Assembly: GCA_021780625.1 (NCBI GenBank)
Contig: JAJXYI010000159.1
Location: 1-15,409, forward strand
Direction of reading: 5' to 3'
DNA: 15,409 nt
Source: a bacterium
Lineage (GTDB): Bacteria; Verrucomicrobiota; Verrucomicrobiae; Opitutales; Opitutaceae
Positions 6,311 through 13,009 of this stretch are shown here, in pieces. The position numbers were made by a program, and so were the translations under genes. Position 1 is the first letter of the stretch; each line of letters begins with the position of its first letter. The notes below the pieces were generated by a model that worked only from the letters and a program-made list of their open reading frames with translations, was not told the origin of the DNA and did not search any database.

Positions 6311-6339
6311 AACTTCCGCCCGGGGACAATTTCTGTCAA
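6311..6339 (-). promoter_or_regulatory. possible DUF885 promoter (consensus -35) with inverted repeat
   Basis: On the minus strand a perfect TTGACA (6339-6334) is followed, 17 nt on, by GAAGTT (6316-6311), a poor -10. The -35 box overlaps GACA-N5-TGTC (6325-6337), which could be an operator half-site pair. The position, about 60 nt before the DUF885 start, is right for a promoter, but the -10 is weak. Confidence 0.28.
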
Positions 6340-6397
6340 GGCCACCCGCCCCCTACCCCGCCGCCGCCCCTTCAGCCTGGGCGCCATAGCGTCGTCC

Positions 6398-7285
6398 TCA
6401 ATCCTCCACGTCCCGCACGCGGGCCTCAAGCAAGGCCGCGATGCGAATGCGCAGATCGGATGAAAGGGGCGGATTGGGCCACTTGAGAATGACATCGCCT
6501 AGGTATCCAGGATTCACCACCCGAAATCCGGGGACTCGTTTTTCGCGCACGTACCATCCCGGGAGGGCGAGGATCGGAGCCACGGGAACCTCTTCGCCAA
6601 GCGACTCGCGGATGGCGTGTCTCAGCCATTTCGCCTCGGCCCTGGCTTGTTCGACTCCGTGTTGGTCGGCGCCCCAGGGCCAGAGCAGGCGCTCCCCGTC
6701 GAAGGACACCTCGTGATTCTTGTCGCCCTTTTCCCCTTTCAATTTCCTGCGCGTCTTCGTTTCCACGACAAAGACCCCGTTTGGTCCCAGGACCACGTGA
6801 TCGAGGTTGAACGGGCCCTGCGCTCCGTCGCACGGGACATCATGAAAGACCAGATAACCTTCCTGCTGCAGCTTCTCGAGACGCTCCGCCGTGTAGCGCT
6901 CTCCAAACCAGCCGAGCCGCAGATTTGAACGCTGGCGGACCTTGCGCAGAATCCGCCAGGAGCTGATAGCCGACACGCAAATCACCCCCAAGGCCGTGCT
7001 CACGATCCCGGACACCAGTGTCAGGCGAAGCAGCTTCCCGACGGGAAAGGCAAACAGTACGACCATCACAGCGGCCGCTAAGCCGAAGACCAACTCCAGC
7101 GATATTGCCTCGCTCAGAGCCTGATACCGCCGCTGCAAGGTCTCGCCCGGCGCGCGACGAAGCCGATCGGAGAGCTTGAAGGGCCATCGTGCCCTGCGTC
7201 GGCGTTCGCTCCACTTGAACGAGCCGAACAGGACGACCATGTAGAGAGGCGTGGCCAGAATTATAAACACGAAGGGGTAAGGCAT
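6398..7285 (-). CDS. membrane-anchored NERD-domain protein
   Basis: NERD domains are nuclease-related modules of the PD-(D/E)XK type found fused to many other domains. In this 295-residue protein the N-terminal half is membrane-embedded: hydrophobic segments at about 3-22, 61-81 and 87-108, with a very basic stretch (SERRRRAR) between the first two. The NERD domain spans about 122-245. It begins LGWFGERYTAERL (Glu129) and continues with NLDHVVLGPNGVFVVETKT, where Asp162, Glu175 and Lys177 match the family catalytic signature; Gln208 may be the conserved later Gln. The tail (246-295) is unassigned. The domain is probably cytoplasmic, facing DNA or RNA. No target is known and no partner domain is visible. 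It is divergent from transaldolase across a 200-nt gap with two hairpins. The ATG at 7285 has no clear ribosome binding site, so the start is only moderately certain. Confidence 0.85.
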   Translation of the reverse strand: MPYPFVFIILATPLYMVVLFGSFKWSERRRRARWPFKLSDRLRRAPGETLQRRYQALSEAISLELVFGLAAAVMVVLFAFPVGKLLRLTLVSGIVSTALGVICVSAISSWRILRKVRQRSNLRLGWFGERYTAERLEKLQQEGYLVFHDVPCDGAQGPFNLDHVVLGPNGVFVVETKTRRKLKGEKGDKNHEVSFDGERLLWPWGADQHGVEQARAEAKWLRHAIRESLGEEVPVAPILALPGWYVREKRVPGFRVVNPGYLGDVILKWPNPPLSSDLRIRIAALLEARVRDVED

Positions 7286-7303
7286 GGCTGGGTACGGATA
7301 ATC

Positions 7304-7324
7304 CAGGGCAAACCTTTTGCCCTG
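7304..7324. promoter_or_regulatory. perfect 9-bp hairpin between divergent genes
   Basis: CAGGGCAAA (7304-7312), loop CCT, TTTGCCCTG (7316-7324). It sits 19 nt upstream of the NERD start codon on the minus strand, so it is either in that mRNA leader close to the ribosome binding region or an operator. No T run follows on either strand. Confidence 0.45.
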
Positions 7325-7347
7325 AATGCAGGTGAGGTGCTGGTTGA

Positions 7348-7364
7348 GCCGGGCCTAACCCGGC
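7348..7364. repeat. GC-rich hairpin between divergent genes
   Basis: GCCGGG-CCTAA-CCCGGC is a 6-bp stem with a 5-nt loop, placed 23 nt beyond the 7304-7324 hairpin. On the plus strand it is followed by CCGGTCTTT, a short T run, so it could act as a weak terminator for rightward transcription or as a regulatory structure. Confidence 0.35.
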
Positions 7365-7485
7365 CCGGTCTTTAAACAAGGATCGAGGCGGCTTGTCCAG
7401 GCGGCGGAATGTCGACGGCATTCGGCAATCCTCAGCGCTCCGGTTGCGTGACGCGGCGGAGCGGGTATGCTCCAGGAGCACCCGC

Positions 7486-8562
7486 ATGAAACCCACCCAA
7501 AGCCTCCACGATCTGGGCCAGAGTCTCTGGCTCGACAACATCACCCGCGACCTGCTGGATTCCGGCACGCTCAAGCGCTACATCGACGAGTGGTCGGTGA
7601 CCGGCCTGACGTCGAATCCGACCATCTTCGAGCAGGCGATCAGCCACAGCACCGCCTATGACGGCGCGCTCAGCGCGGGCCTTGCGCAGGGGAAGTCGGG
7701 CGAGGCGCTGTTCTTCGACGTCGCGCTCGACGACATCACGCGCGCCGCCGACCTGTTCCGTCCGGTGCACGACCGCACGAGTGGCGTGGACGGATGGGTG
7801 TCCCTCGAGGTCTCGCCGCTGCTCGCGCGCGACACGAAGACCACCCTGGCGGTGGCGAAGGAGCTGCACGCCCGCGCGGGGCGTCCCAACCTCTACATCA
7901 AGATCCCGGGCACGCCCGAGGGGCTCCCCGCGATCGAGGAGGCGATCTTCGCGGGTGTGCCGATCAACGTGACGCTCCTGTTCTCCTGCGACCACTACGT
8001 GGCCGCGGCCGAGGCGTATCATCGCGGCGTCGAGCGGCGCATCGCGGCGGGGCTGAATCCGAACGTCGCTTCGGTGGCCTCGCTGTTCATCAGTCGCTGG
8101 GACGCGGCTGTCGCGGCCAAGGTGCCCGCGGAACTGGCCAACAAGCTCGGCATCGCGGTCGGACAGAAGACGTATCAGGCCTACTGTGACCTGCTGGCGT
8201 CGGACCGCCTCAAGCGGATCGAAAACGCGGGTGGCCGGCCGCAGCGCCTGCTCTGGGCGAGCACGGGCACCAAGGATCCGAAGGCGTCGGACACCCTCTA
8301 CATCCAGGCGCTGGCGGCGCCGCTCACAGTCAACACCATGCCCGAGAAGACGCTCAAGGCCTGGGCCGACCATGGGGCACTTTCCGGAAGCCTGCCCGCG
8401 GACGGCGCGGACAGCGCGGCGGTGCTTTCGTCGTTCGCGAAGGCGGGCATCGACCTGCAGGCCCTCGCCGCGAAGCTCCAGGACGACGGAGCGGCCGCGT
8501 TCGTGAAGTCCTGGAACGAGCTCATGGCGGTGATCGCCTCGAAGAGCTCGACGCTCAAGTAA
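7486..8562 (+). CDS. tal: transaldolase
   Basis: Transaldolase moves a dihydroxyacetone unit between sedoheptulose-7-phosphate and glyceraldehyde-3-phosphate in the non-oxidative pentose phosphate pathway, in the cytoplasm. The 358-residue length fits the longer bacterial (actinobacterial/cyanobacterial-like) type. Visible motifs are LWLDNITRDLL near the N-terminus, VTGLTSNPTIFEQAI (38-52), DGWVSLEVSP (102-111), PNLYIKIPGTPEG with the Schiff-base Lys139, and PINVTLLFS (159-167). LLWASTGTKDP and TVNTMPEKTL follow in the C-terminal half. The frame is open upstream to 7393, but the ATG at 7486 is chosen because AGGAG (7474-7478) lies 7 nt before it and the protein begins at the usual place. It is transcribed alone or with the secreted protein gene 186 nt downstream. 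No transketolase or glucose-6-phosphate dehydrogenase is adjacent in this window. Confidence 0.95.
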   Translation: MKPTQSLHDLGQSLWLDNITRDLLDSGTLKRYIDEWSVTGLTSNPTIFEQAISHSTAYDGALSAGLAQGKSGEALFFDVALDDITRAADLFRPVHDRTSGVDGWVSLEVSPLLARDTKTTLAVAKELHARAGRPNLYIKIPGTPEGLPAIEEAIFAGVPINVTLLFSCDHYVAAAEAYHRGVERRIAAGLNPNVASVASLFISRWDAAVAAKVPAELANKLGIAVGQKTYQAYCDLLASDRLKRIENAGGRPQRLLWASTGTKDPKASDTLYIQALAAPLTVNTMPEKTLKAWADHGALSGSLPADGADSAAVLSSFAKAGIDLQALAAKLQDDGAAAFVKSWNELMAVIASKSSTLK

Positions 8563-8596
8563 GCGCGAGCCTCCGGCCCTGGCGCCACCCGTCCCG

Positions 8597-8624
8597 GGGC
8601 GCCTCGGCCGGGGACCGGGCGCCC
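8597..8624. terminator. GC hairpin after transaldolase, possible terminator
   Basis: GGGCGCC (8597-8603) pairs with GGCGCCC (8618-8624), 34 nt after the transaldolase stop. The loop is GC-rich and no T tract follows, only TTT at 8631-8633, so this is a weak candidate. Confidence 0.3.
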
Positions 8625-8655
8625 GCAGGATTTGGGGCCCGGGCCAGAATCGGCC

Positions 8656-8725
8656 AAGGCGATCGTGTACGGGAACTTTCGCGACACGCGAAGGCGATCG
8701 TGGCACCGATGAAATCGGATCGGTG
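8656..8725. promoter_or_regulatory. direct repeat and two hairpins upstream of the secreted protein gene
   Basis: AAGGCGATCGTG occurs at 8656-8667 and again at 8691-8702, 35 nt apart. Between and after them are two hairpins: TTCGCG-ACA-CGCGAA (8678-8692, overlapping the second repeat by two bases) and CACCGAT-N8-ATCGGTG (8704-8725), the latter ending 23 nt before the ATG at 8749. The arrangement could be paired regulator sites plus a leader structure; no promoter boxes are convincing. Confidence 0.35.
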
Positions 8726-8748
8726 TCGAAGCGTCTCTGCTGACCATC

Positions 8749-9288
8749 ATGAAGACGCGAATCCTCCTCCTTGCGGTCGCGTTGGCGACCACCGGTTTCG
8801 CGGAGACGACGCAGGCGCCGGCGGCGCCCGCGCAGATCGCCGCTTCCACATCCTACCAGGCCGATCCGGCCGCGATGCCGGTTCCGAACCAGACGGTTTA
8901 TCTTCCGCAGCTTCCCTCGGCGGGCCAGCTGACGGCGGCCGCGGCGGCCCAGGGATTCACGGTCGACCGCATCGTGCAGACGCCCACCCGGATCACGGCG
9001 GTGTACCGCACGCCTGCCGGCCAGACCAACACCGTCGCGTACCTCATGCTCCCCGCGGCGGGCGCGCCGACCGCGCAGGTCGTCGTCCCGCAGGCTCCGG
9101 TCACCTCGACCGTCATCGTCACCCGGCCGGCCCCGGTGTATTATTACCGCGACTACGACGACGGCGGGTTCTGCGATCCCTGGCCCTGGTACGGCCCGGT
9201 CTCGGTCGGCTTCGGCTGGAACTGGGGCGGGCATTGGGGCGGCCACCGCGATTTCGACGACGACGGCTTCCACCGCTGGCGCCGTTGA
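8749..9288 (+). CDS. small secreted protein of unknown function
   Basis: I do not recognise a named family. The 179-residue product has a clear signal peptide (MKTRILLLAVALATTGFA, cleavage likely before ETTQ), then an Ala/Pro-rich region. A short folded-looking segment (about 48-104) includes TVYLPQLPSAGQLTAAAAAQ and ITAVYRTPAGQTNTVAYLML. A Val/Pro stretch leads to a C-terminal tail rich in Tyr, Trp, Gly, His and Asp (YYYRDYDDGG, then GWNWGGHWGGHRDFDDDG), which might bind metal or surface polymers. The start is set by the signal peptide; no strong ribosome binding site is present. It precedes the glycine-zipper lipoprotein on the same strand, and the two may share a transcript. Envelope location is likely; function is unknown. 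Confidence 0.72.
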   Translation: MKTRILLLAVALATTGFAETTQAPAAPAQIAASTSYQADPAAMPVPNQTVYLPQLPSAGQLTAAAAAQGFTVDRIVQTPTRITAVYRTPAGQTNTVAYLMLPAAGAPTAQVVVPQAPVTSTVIVTRPAPVYYYRDYDDGGFCDPWPWYGPVSVGFGWNWGGHWGGHRDFDDDGFHRWRR

Positions 9289-9313
9289 ACGGCCCGCGAA
9301 AGGAGACTGGACC

Positions 9314-9478
9314 ATGAATCTGAAGCACGCAGGGGGATTTGAACCACAGAGGCACGGAGGACACAGAGAAGGCACCGAAGTCCCGAGATTTGGAAATCGG
9401 GAGATTCCCGCTCCCGCCCCCTGTCCACTGGTTTTCTCTGCGACCTCTGTGTCTCTGTGGATCCACTACAACTTTTGA
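9314..9478 (+). CDS. 54-codon ORF formed by a repeat element, possible leader peptide
   Basis: An ATG at 9314 has an excellent ribosome binding site (AAAGGAG at 9299-9305, 8 nt spacing). It opens a frame that runs through the whole inverted-repeat element and stops with TGA at 9476-9478, one base before the lipoprotein ATG at 9480. The first codons give MNLKHAGG; the rest is repeat translation (for example FEPQRHGGHREGTE and FSATSVSLWIHYNF). The product is unlikely to have a conserved function, but the TGA-A-ATG junction is the layout of translational coupling. The alternative is that the ribosome binding site is a leftover of the ancestral gene start, displaced when the element inserted. Confidence 0.45.
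   Translation: MNLKHAGGFEPQRHGGHREGTEVPRFGNREIPAPAPCPLVFSATSVSLWIHYNF
9341..9463. repeat. long imperfect inverted repeat, NHRxTEDTEK-type element, copy 2
   Basis: The left arm (9341-9370) begins GAACCACAGAGGCACGGAGG. The right arm (9434-9463) is largely its reverse complement and ends TCTCTGTGGATC. The 63-nt centre carries a smaller stem, CCCGA(G)ATTT pairing with AAATCGGG (9382-9401), unlike the centre of copy 1. It lies directly between a strong ribosome binding site and the lipoprotein gene. The frame of the lipoprotein is open back to an ATG at 9339 inside the element, which could mislead start prediction. Confidence 0.8.
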
Positions 9479-9479
9479 A

Positions 9480-9989
9480 ATGAAAACACTCGCAACGATC
9501 ACGTCGGCCCTGGCGCTTTCCACGCTGCTCACCGGTTGCGTGGGCGTCGGACCCAACACGCAGGAAGGTGCGGTCACGGGCGGCACCCTCGGGGCGATCG
9601 CGGGAGCGATCATCGGGCACAACAGCCGCGGCGGCGACACGCTGGGCGGGGCGGTGCTCGGGGCGACCGCGGGCGCCATCGCGGGCGGCACGCTGGGCAA
9701 CGCCCAGGACCAGCGAAATGGCACGCTTTACACGTCGGAGCCGGGCCCGAGGCGCGTCGTCGTGTCCGGGCCGCCGCCGCCGCCTTCCTCCTCGCCGACC
9801 GAGTATCCGGGTCGCTCGCCCGATCCCAGCGCGGTGTGGATCCCCGGCTACTGGGATTACACCGGCGCGGGCTACGTCTGGACGCCCGGGCGCTGGGAGG
9901 TCCCGCCCCCGATGGCCACCAGCTACATCGCGGCCCACTGGGAGACCCGGGGAAACGCCTACGTCTTTGTGCGCGGTTACTGGCGGTGA
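9480..9989 (+). CDS. glycine-zipper lipoprotein with YxWxPGxW repeats
   Basis: The 169-residue product starts with a lipoprotein signal (MKTLATITSALALSTLLTGC; lipobox LLTGC, lipidated Cys20), so it should be anchored in the outer or inner membrane. Residues about 29-75 are a Gly/Ala zipper (AVTGGTLGAIAGAIIGH, GGAVLGATAGAIAGGTLG) of the 2TM or OmpA-like glycine-zipper type. A Pro-rich linker leads to WIPGYW (120-125), YVWTPGRW (132-139) and YVFVRGYW (161-168), repeats of the kind found in small proteobacterial and verrucomicrobial envelope proteins. A structural or stress-related envelope role is likely; no enzyme activity is expected. The start at 9480 is chosen because the lipoprotein signal begins there; it has no ribosome binding site of its own and lies one base after the stop of the 9314-9478 ORF, so its translation may depend on that ORF. 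Confidence 0.82.
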   Translation: MKTLATITSALALSTLLTGCVGVGPNTQEGAVTGGTLGAIAGAIIGHNSRGGDTLGGAVLGATAGAIAGGTLGNAQDQRNGTLYTSEPGPRRVVVSGPPPPPSSSPTEYPGRSPDPSAVWIPGYWDYTGAGYVWTPGRWEVPPPMATSYIAAHWETRGNAYVFVRGYWR

Positions 9990-10010
9990 CTCCTCATCCG
10001 CGCGCAACGG

Positions 10011-10031
10011 TCCCCGGCCCCGGGCCGGGGA
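10011..10031. terminator. perfect 21-nt palindrome between convergent genes
   Basis: TCCCCGGCCC-C-GGGCCGGGGA is a perfect palindrome that would fold into a very stable stem. It ends at the base just before the stop codon of the minus-strand glycosidase (10032) and lies 22 nt after the lipoprotein stop. The position fits a bidirectional terminator or transcript-end protector, although neither side has a U tract. Confidence 0.55.
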
Positions 10032-12662
10032 TCATCGGCCCGGCACGAGCTTGAGCCGTTCACCGATGGCCGCTCGGTAGCGGCCGTCGGCACCAGACTG
10101 GAGGCCGCGACCGGTTGAGGCATCGACGACGGACCAGCGCGAGGGATCGACGGTGAAGGCGATGGTCCGGCCGGCGAAATTTCCGGCGGGATCCTCGAAG
10201 CGGAAATCCACGCCCGCGCTGGACTCGATCGGCAGGCCGTCCGTCGAGCGCATGTGCAGGACGGGAAAGACGCGACCCTCCGTCGCGACGCGGAACAGGT
10301 TCCGGCCCGACTTGAAGTCGAACAGCTCGCGGATGTGCCCGTCGACTGCGACGTCGCGGGAAGGATTGGCGCCGAGCACGCGCTCGTTCTCGTAGTTGCC
10401 CAAAAGGAAGTCCATCGCCACGGCGCTCGACCAGGAGAAGCGGCGGTTGTTCTCGGCGGCGCCCGTGCGGGAGTCGTAGTATTCGGCCGGCACGCACGCG
10501 TACTGCGGATGGTCGCGCGTGAAGGCGGCCTGGTGCTCCATCATGTCGAGCAGACGGCGGGCCATCGACGACGCCTCGGGGCCGTAGCCGTATTTGTAGA
10601 GGCCCTTCACGACGATCCAGGCCTCGGGCATCCAGATGTTGCCGCGCCACAGGCCGCCCTCCTCGTTCTGGCGGGGCGGCTTCTGTTTGTAGTAACAGGG
10701 ATCGTCGTAGGCGACGGTCGGCACCGGGAAGCGGCCGTTGAACTCCTTCGGGTTCAGAATGTGCTGCTCGATGACGCGACGAATTTTCGCCGGATCGCGG
10801 CAGACGTCGGTGAAGATCGGGTAGATGACGGAGCTGGTGAGCACGGTGTCGCGGAGCGAATGCTTGTAGGTGACGATCCAATACCCGCGCTTCTCATCCC
10901 ACAGCGTGTCGATCGCCTTCACGTGGCGCTCGAACTGGCGCCGCCAGTGCTCCGCGTCGCGTTCCTTGCCGAGGATGCGCGCAAAGCGGCCGAGCACGAC
11001 CGTGCCGTAGGCGAGTTGGGAGCTCGAGGCGGGGTCCTCGAGGAAGCGGTCGCGGGAAAAGTTCACCCAGTCGGTCCACCAGCTGTTCCATTGCCCCGGG
11101 ATGTCGGTGGCCTCCTTGAAGAGAAGGTCGGCGCGTGGACCGTCGTCCCAGTTGTTGGGTGTGGCGCAGAGCAGGTTGTGGTCGATGTCGATCTTGGTGA
11201 GCCAGGTGCGGTAGTCGTTCTCGAGCAGCGGATACACCTTGGCGGCGAAGGCCCGCTCGCGGGCGCGGCCGGGAAGCCGCGAGTAGAGTTCCCACATGGA
11301 CCAGAAAAAGTGGGGATCCATGATGATGCAGGGCGGCACGAGGATCGGCACGGCGTGGCCCTCGGCCCAGTCGGGATTGATGTCGAGGTAGCCGAGGAGA
11401 TTCCAGCAGGCGTCGCTCTGGAAGAAGAGGTTGAAGGCGCCGCGGCCGGGGATCGAGGCGCTGTAGAGCACTTCGCCGTGTGCGCCGTCGCCCGCGTCGG
11501 CGGCGACCGGCTGGCCGGCGTTGCCGTCCTTGCCGGCGAAGGCCGACTCGGGCAGGCGCTCGAGGAGGATGCGGTTGGTGCGCAGGGCGAGCGCGGAGGC
11601 GTAGTAGAGGGTCCGGTCGTCGAGGCTCGGATTGTGGAGACGGGGAAGGCCCGCCAGGTAATCGTTCCAGTCCTTCCGCACCGCGGCGAGCACGCCGGGC
11701 GCACCGAGGCGGGACAGGCGCTCGCTCGCCCCGTCGGCGGCCTTCGCCGCAGCCTGGCCATCGGCGCCCGCGCCGAGATAGAACGCGAAGTCGCGCCGCC
11801 CGCCCGGCGGGAGGGTCAGGAGCCCGGCGCGGGCCAGGGCCGCACCGTTCGGCGCGGAGAGCCCGGGCTCCCAGGAGTCGCGCAGCGCGGTCCGCAGTTC
11901 GTCGCCCCGCGCGGAGCGCAGGTATCGGGGTAAAAATAACACGTTCAGGGCGCCCAGGGTGGAGCCGATCCGCAGGGCATCGGAGTAGTCCTTCGGGTCG
12001 CTCGATTTTCCGATGCGGCGGTTGCGCCAGGCGAGGCGGCCGTCCTCAGCGGACCCGGAGATCAGCCCCCCCGTCATGGCGTCGTAGTCGGAGCGGTCGG
12101 TCACAAGCAACGAAGGCGTGAGGCTCACCGCGGCGGCGCCGGTGTTTTCGACGGAGACCAGCACGGCAATCGTATTGAAGGCGGTGAATACGACGGTCGA
12201 TTCGACGCGGAGCCCGTCCTCGGCGGTATGCGTGGTCCAGCCGTAGGGGTACCAGTCGACGCGGCAGGAACCCCGGGTGCCGTCGATGACACCGCCGGCG
12301 GGCGTCTGGAAAAACACGGCGACCTCGCCGACGTCCTGCGTGGTGTTGAAGCCCACCTGGTCGTAGGTGTGGTGGCGCAGCGAATTGATCCAGAAGCGGT
12401 TGATGCCTCCCGAGTAGGCGGCGTCGTACCAGGAGCCGAAATCGGAGAGCTCGCAGCCCATCTCGGGGCGCTGGTGGGCGTCGCCCTTGAAATCCTTCAC
12501 GAGGAAGGTCTCGCGGTTGGCCATGAAGTCGACGAGGTCGTGGCGCTGGAGGGCGGCTTCGGCGGGGTCCGGAGTCGCAGCGGCATGTGACTGGGCGGCG
12601 GACAGAAACGCAAAGAAGGCGGCGAGGGCGGCCGGAATACGGAGCGTCGGTCGGAGTCTCAT
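10032..12662 (-). CDS. secreted GH63/MGH1-like (alpha/alpha)6 glycoside hydrolase
   Basis: The 876-residue protein opens with a signal peptide (RIPAALAAFFAFLSAAQSHA, cleavage near residue 28). The N-terminal beta-sandwich (about 40-310) contains DFGSWYDAAYSGG and DWYPYGWTTH. The (alpha/alpha)6 catalytic barrel (about 330-760) includes FFQSDACWNLLGYLDINP, TPNNWDDGPR, EEGGLWRGNIWMPEAW and ENNRRFSWSSAVAMDFL. NNWDDGPR resembles the GMDNSPR motif of GH63 and mannosylglycerate hydrolases, making Asp506 the likely acid. Glu737, before the FSWSSA motif, is the likely base, as in GH37/GH63. These are inverting enzymes that act on alpha-glucosides or alpha-mannosides; the exact substrate cannot be read from sequence. 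A C-terminal beta region (about 775-876) has no name I can give. The gene stands alone, convergent with the lipoprotein gene. The start is chosen for the signal peptide; no ribosome binding site is obvious. Confidence 0.83.
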   Translation of the reverse strand: MRLRPTLRIPAALAAFFAFLSAAQSHAAATPDPAEAALQRHDLVDFMANRETFLVKDFKGDAHQRPEMGCELSDFGSWYDAAYSGGINRFWINSLRHHTYDQVGFNTTQDVGEVAVFFQTPAGGVIDGTRGSCRVDWYPYGWTTHTAEDGLRVESTVVFTAFNTIAVLVSVENTGAAAVSLTPSLLVTDRSDYDAMTGGLISGSAEDGRLAWRNRRIGKSSDPKDYSDALRIGSTLGALNVLFLPRYLRSARGDELRTALRDSWEPGLSAPNGAALARAGLLTLPPGGRRDFAFYLGAGADGQAAAKAADGASERLSRLGAPGVLAAVRKDWNDYLAGLPRLHNPSLDDRTLYYASALALRTNRILLERLPESAFAGKDGNAGQPVAADAGDGAHGEVLYSASIPGRGAFNLFFQSDACWNLLGYLDINPDWAEGHAVPILVPPCIIMDPHFFWSMWELYSRLPGRARERAFAAKVYPLLENDYRTWLTKIDIDHNLLCATPNNWDDGPRADLLFKEATDIPGQWNSWWTDWVNFSRDRFLEDPASSSQLAYGTVVLGRFARILGKERDAEHWRRQFERHVKAIDTLWDEKRGYWIVTYKHSLRDTVLTSSVIYPIFTDVCRDPAKIRRVIEQHILNPKEFNGRFPVPTVAYDDPCYYKQKPPRQNEEGGLWRGNIWMPEAWIVVKGLYKYGYGPEASSMARRLLDMMEHQAAFTRDHPQYACVPAEYYDSRTGAAENNRRFSWSSAVAMDFLLGNYENERVLGANPSRDVAVDGHIRELFDFKSGRNLFRVATEGRVFPVLHMRSTDGLPIESSAGVDFRFEDPAGNFAGRTIAFTVDPSRWSVVDASTGRGLQSGADGRYRAAIGERLKLVPGR

Positions 12663-13009
12663 GGGGCGATGCGACGGTCGGACTGGGTGGTCAGTCGCAC
12701 GTCGGGGAAAAAGCTACGCCGCGGCCAATCCGGAGCAACGCGGGCCGGCGTCGAATTTCCGCAACCGATAGGGCGGCGTCGGTTGGGAGCAATCCGGCCG
12801 CGCGCGGTGGTCGTGGCGGAGTCCACGCAGGCGCAGTTCGCGCTCGCGAAGCGACAGGGACTCACCGCAGGCGCCGCCGCGGTGTCATTTCACGCCATGC
12901 AACCATTCTCCGAACAGCTGCTTGCGGAGCTCCTCGCCGAGGTGACGCGGCCTCTGCCTGCGAACGACAATGCGTGGCCGGAGCTACCGATCGCAGAACC
13001 TCCACGCGG
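12663..13009. other. 347-nt intergenic region with a hairpin
   Basis: This should hold the promoter of the GH63-like gene and the 3' end of the next transcript, but no promoter stands out. A perfect 7-bp hairpin, CAACCGA-N10-TCGGTTG, lies at 12762-12785. A plus-strand ATG at 12897 opens a frame (MQPFSEQLLAELLAEVTRPL...) whose first 40 codons look protein-like. It then runs antisense into the acidic protein gene, so I do not call it. Confidence 0.4.

Noticed and set aside
7444..7471. TTGCGT-16-TATGCT as transaldolase promoter
   Set aside because: The implied start point would fall on or just after the ribosome binding site at 7474-7478, leaving no usable leader.
9339..9989. Longer lipoprotein start inside the repeat element (ATG at 9339)
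   Set aside because: It would bury the lipoprotein signal behind 47 repeat-derived residues; the lipobox needs the start at 9480.
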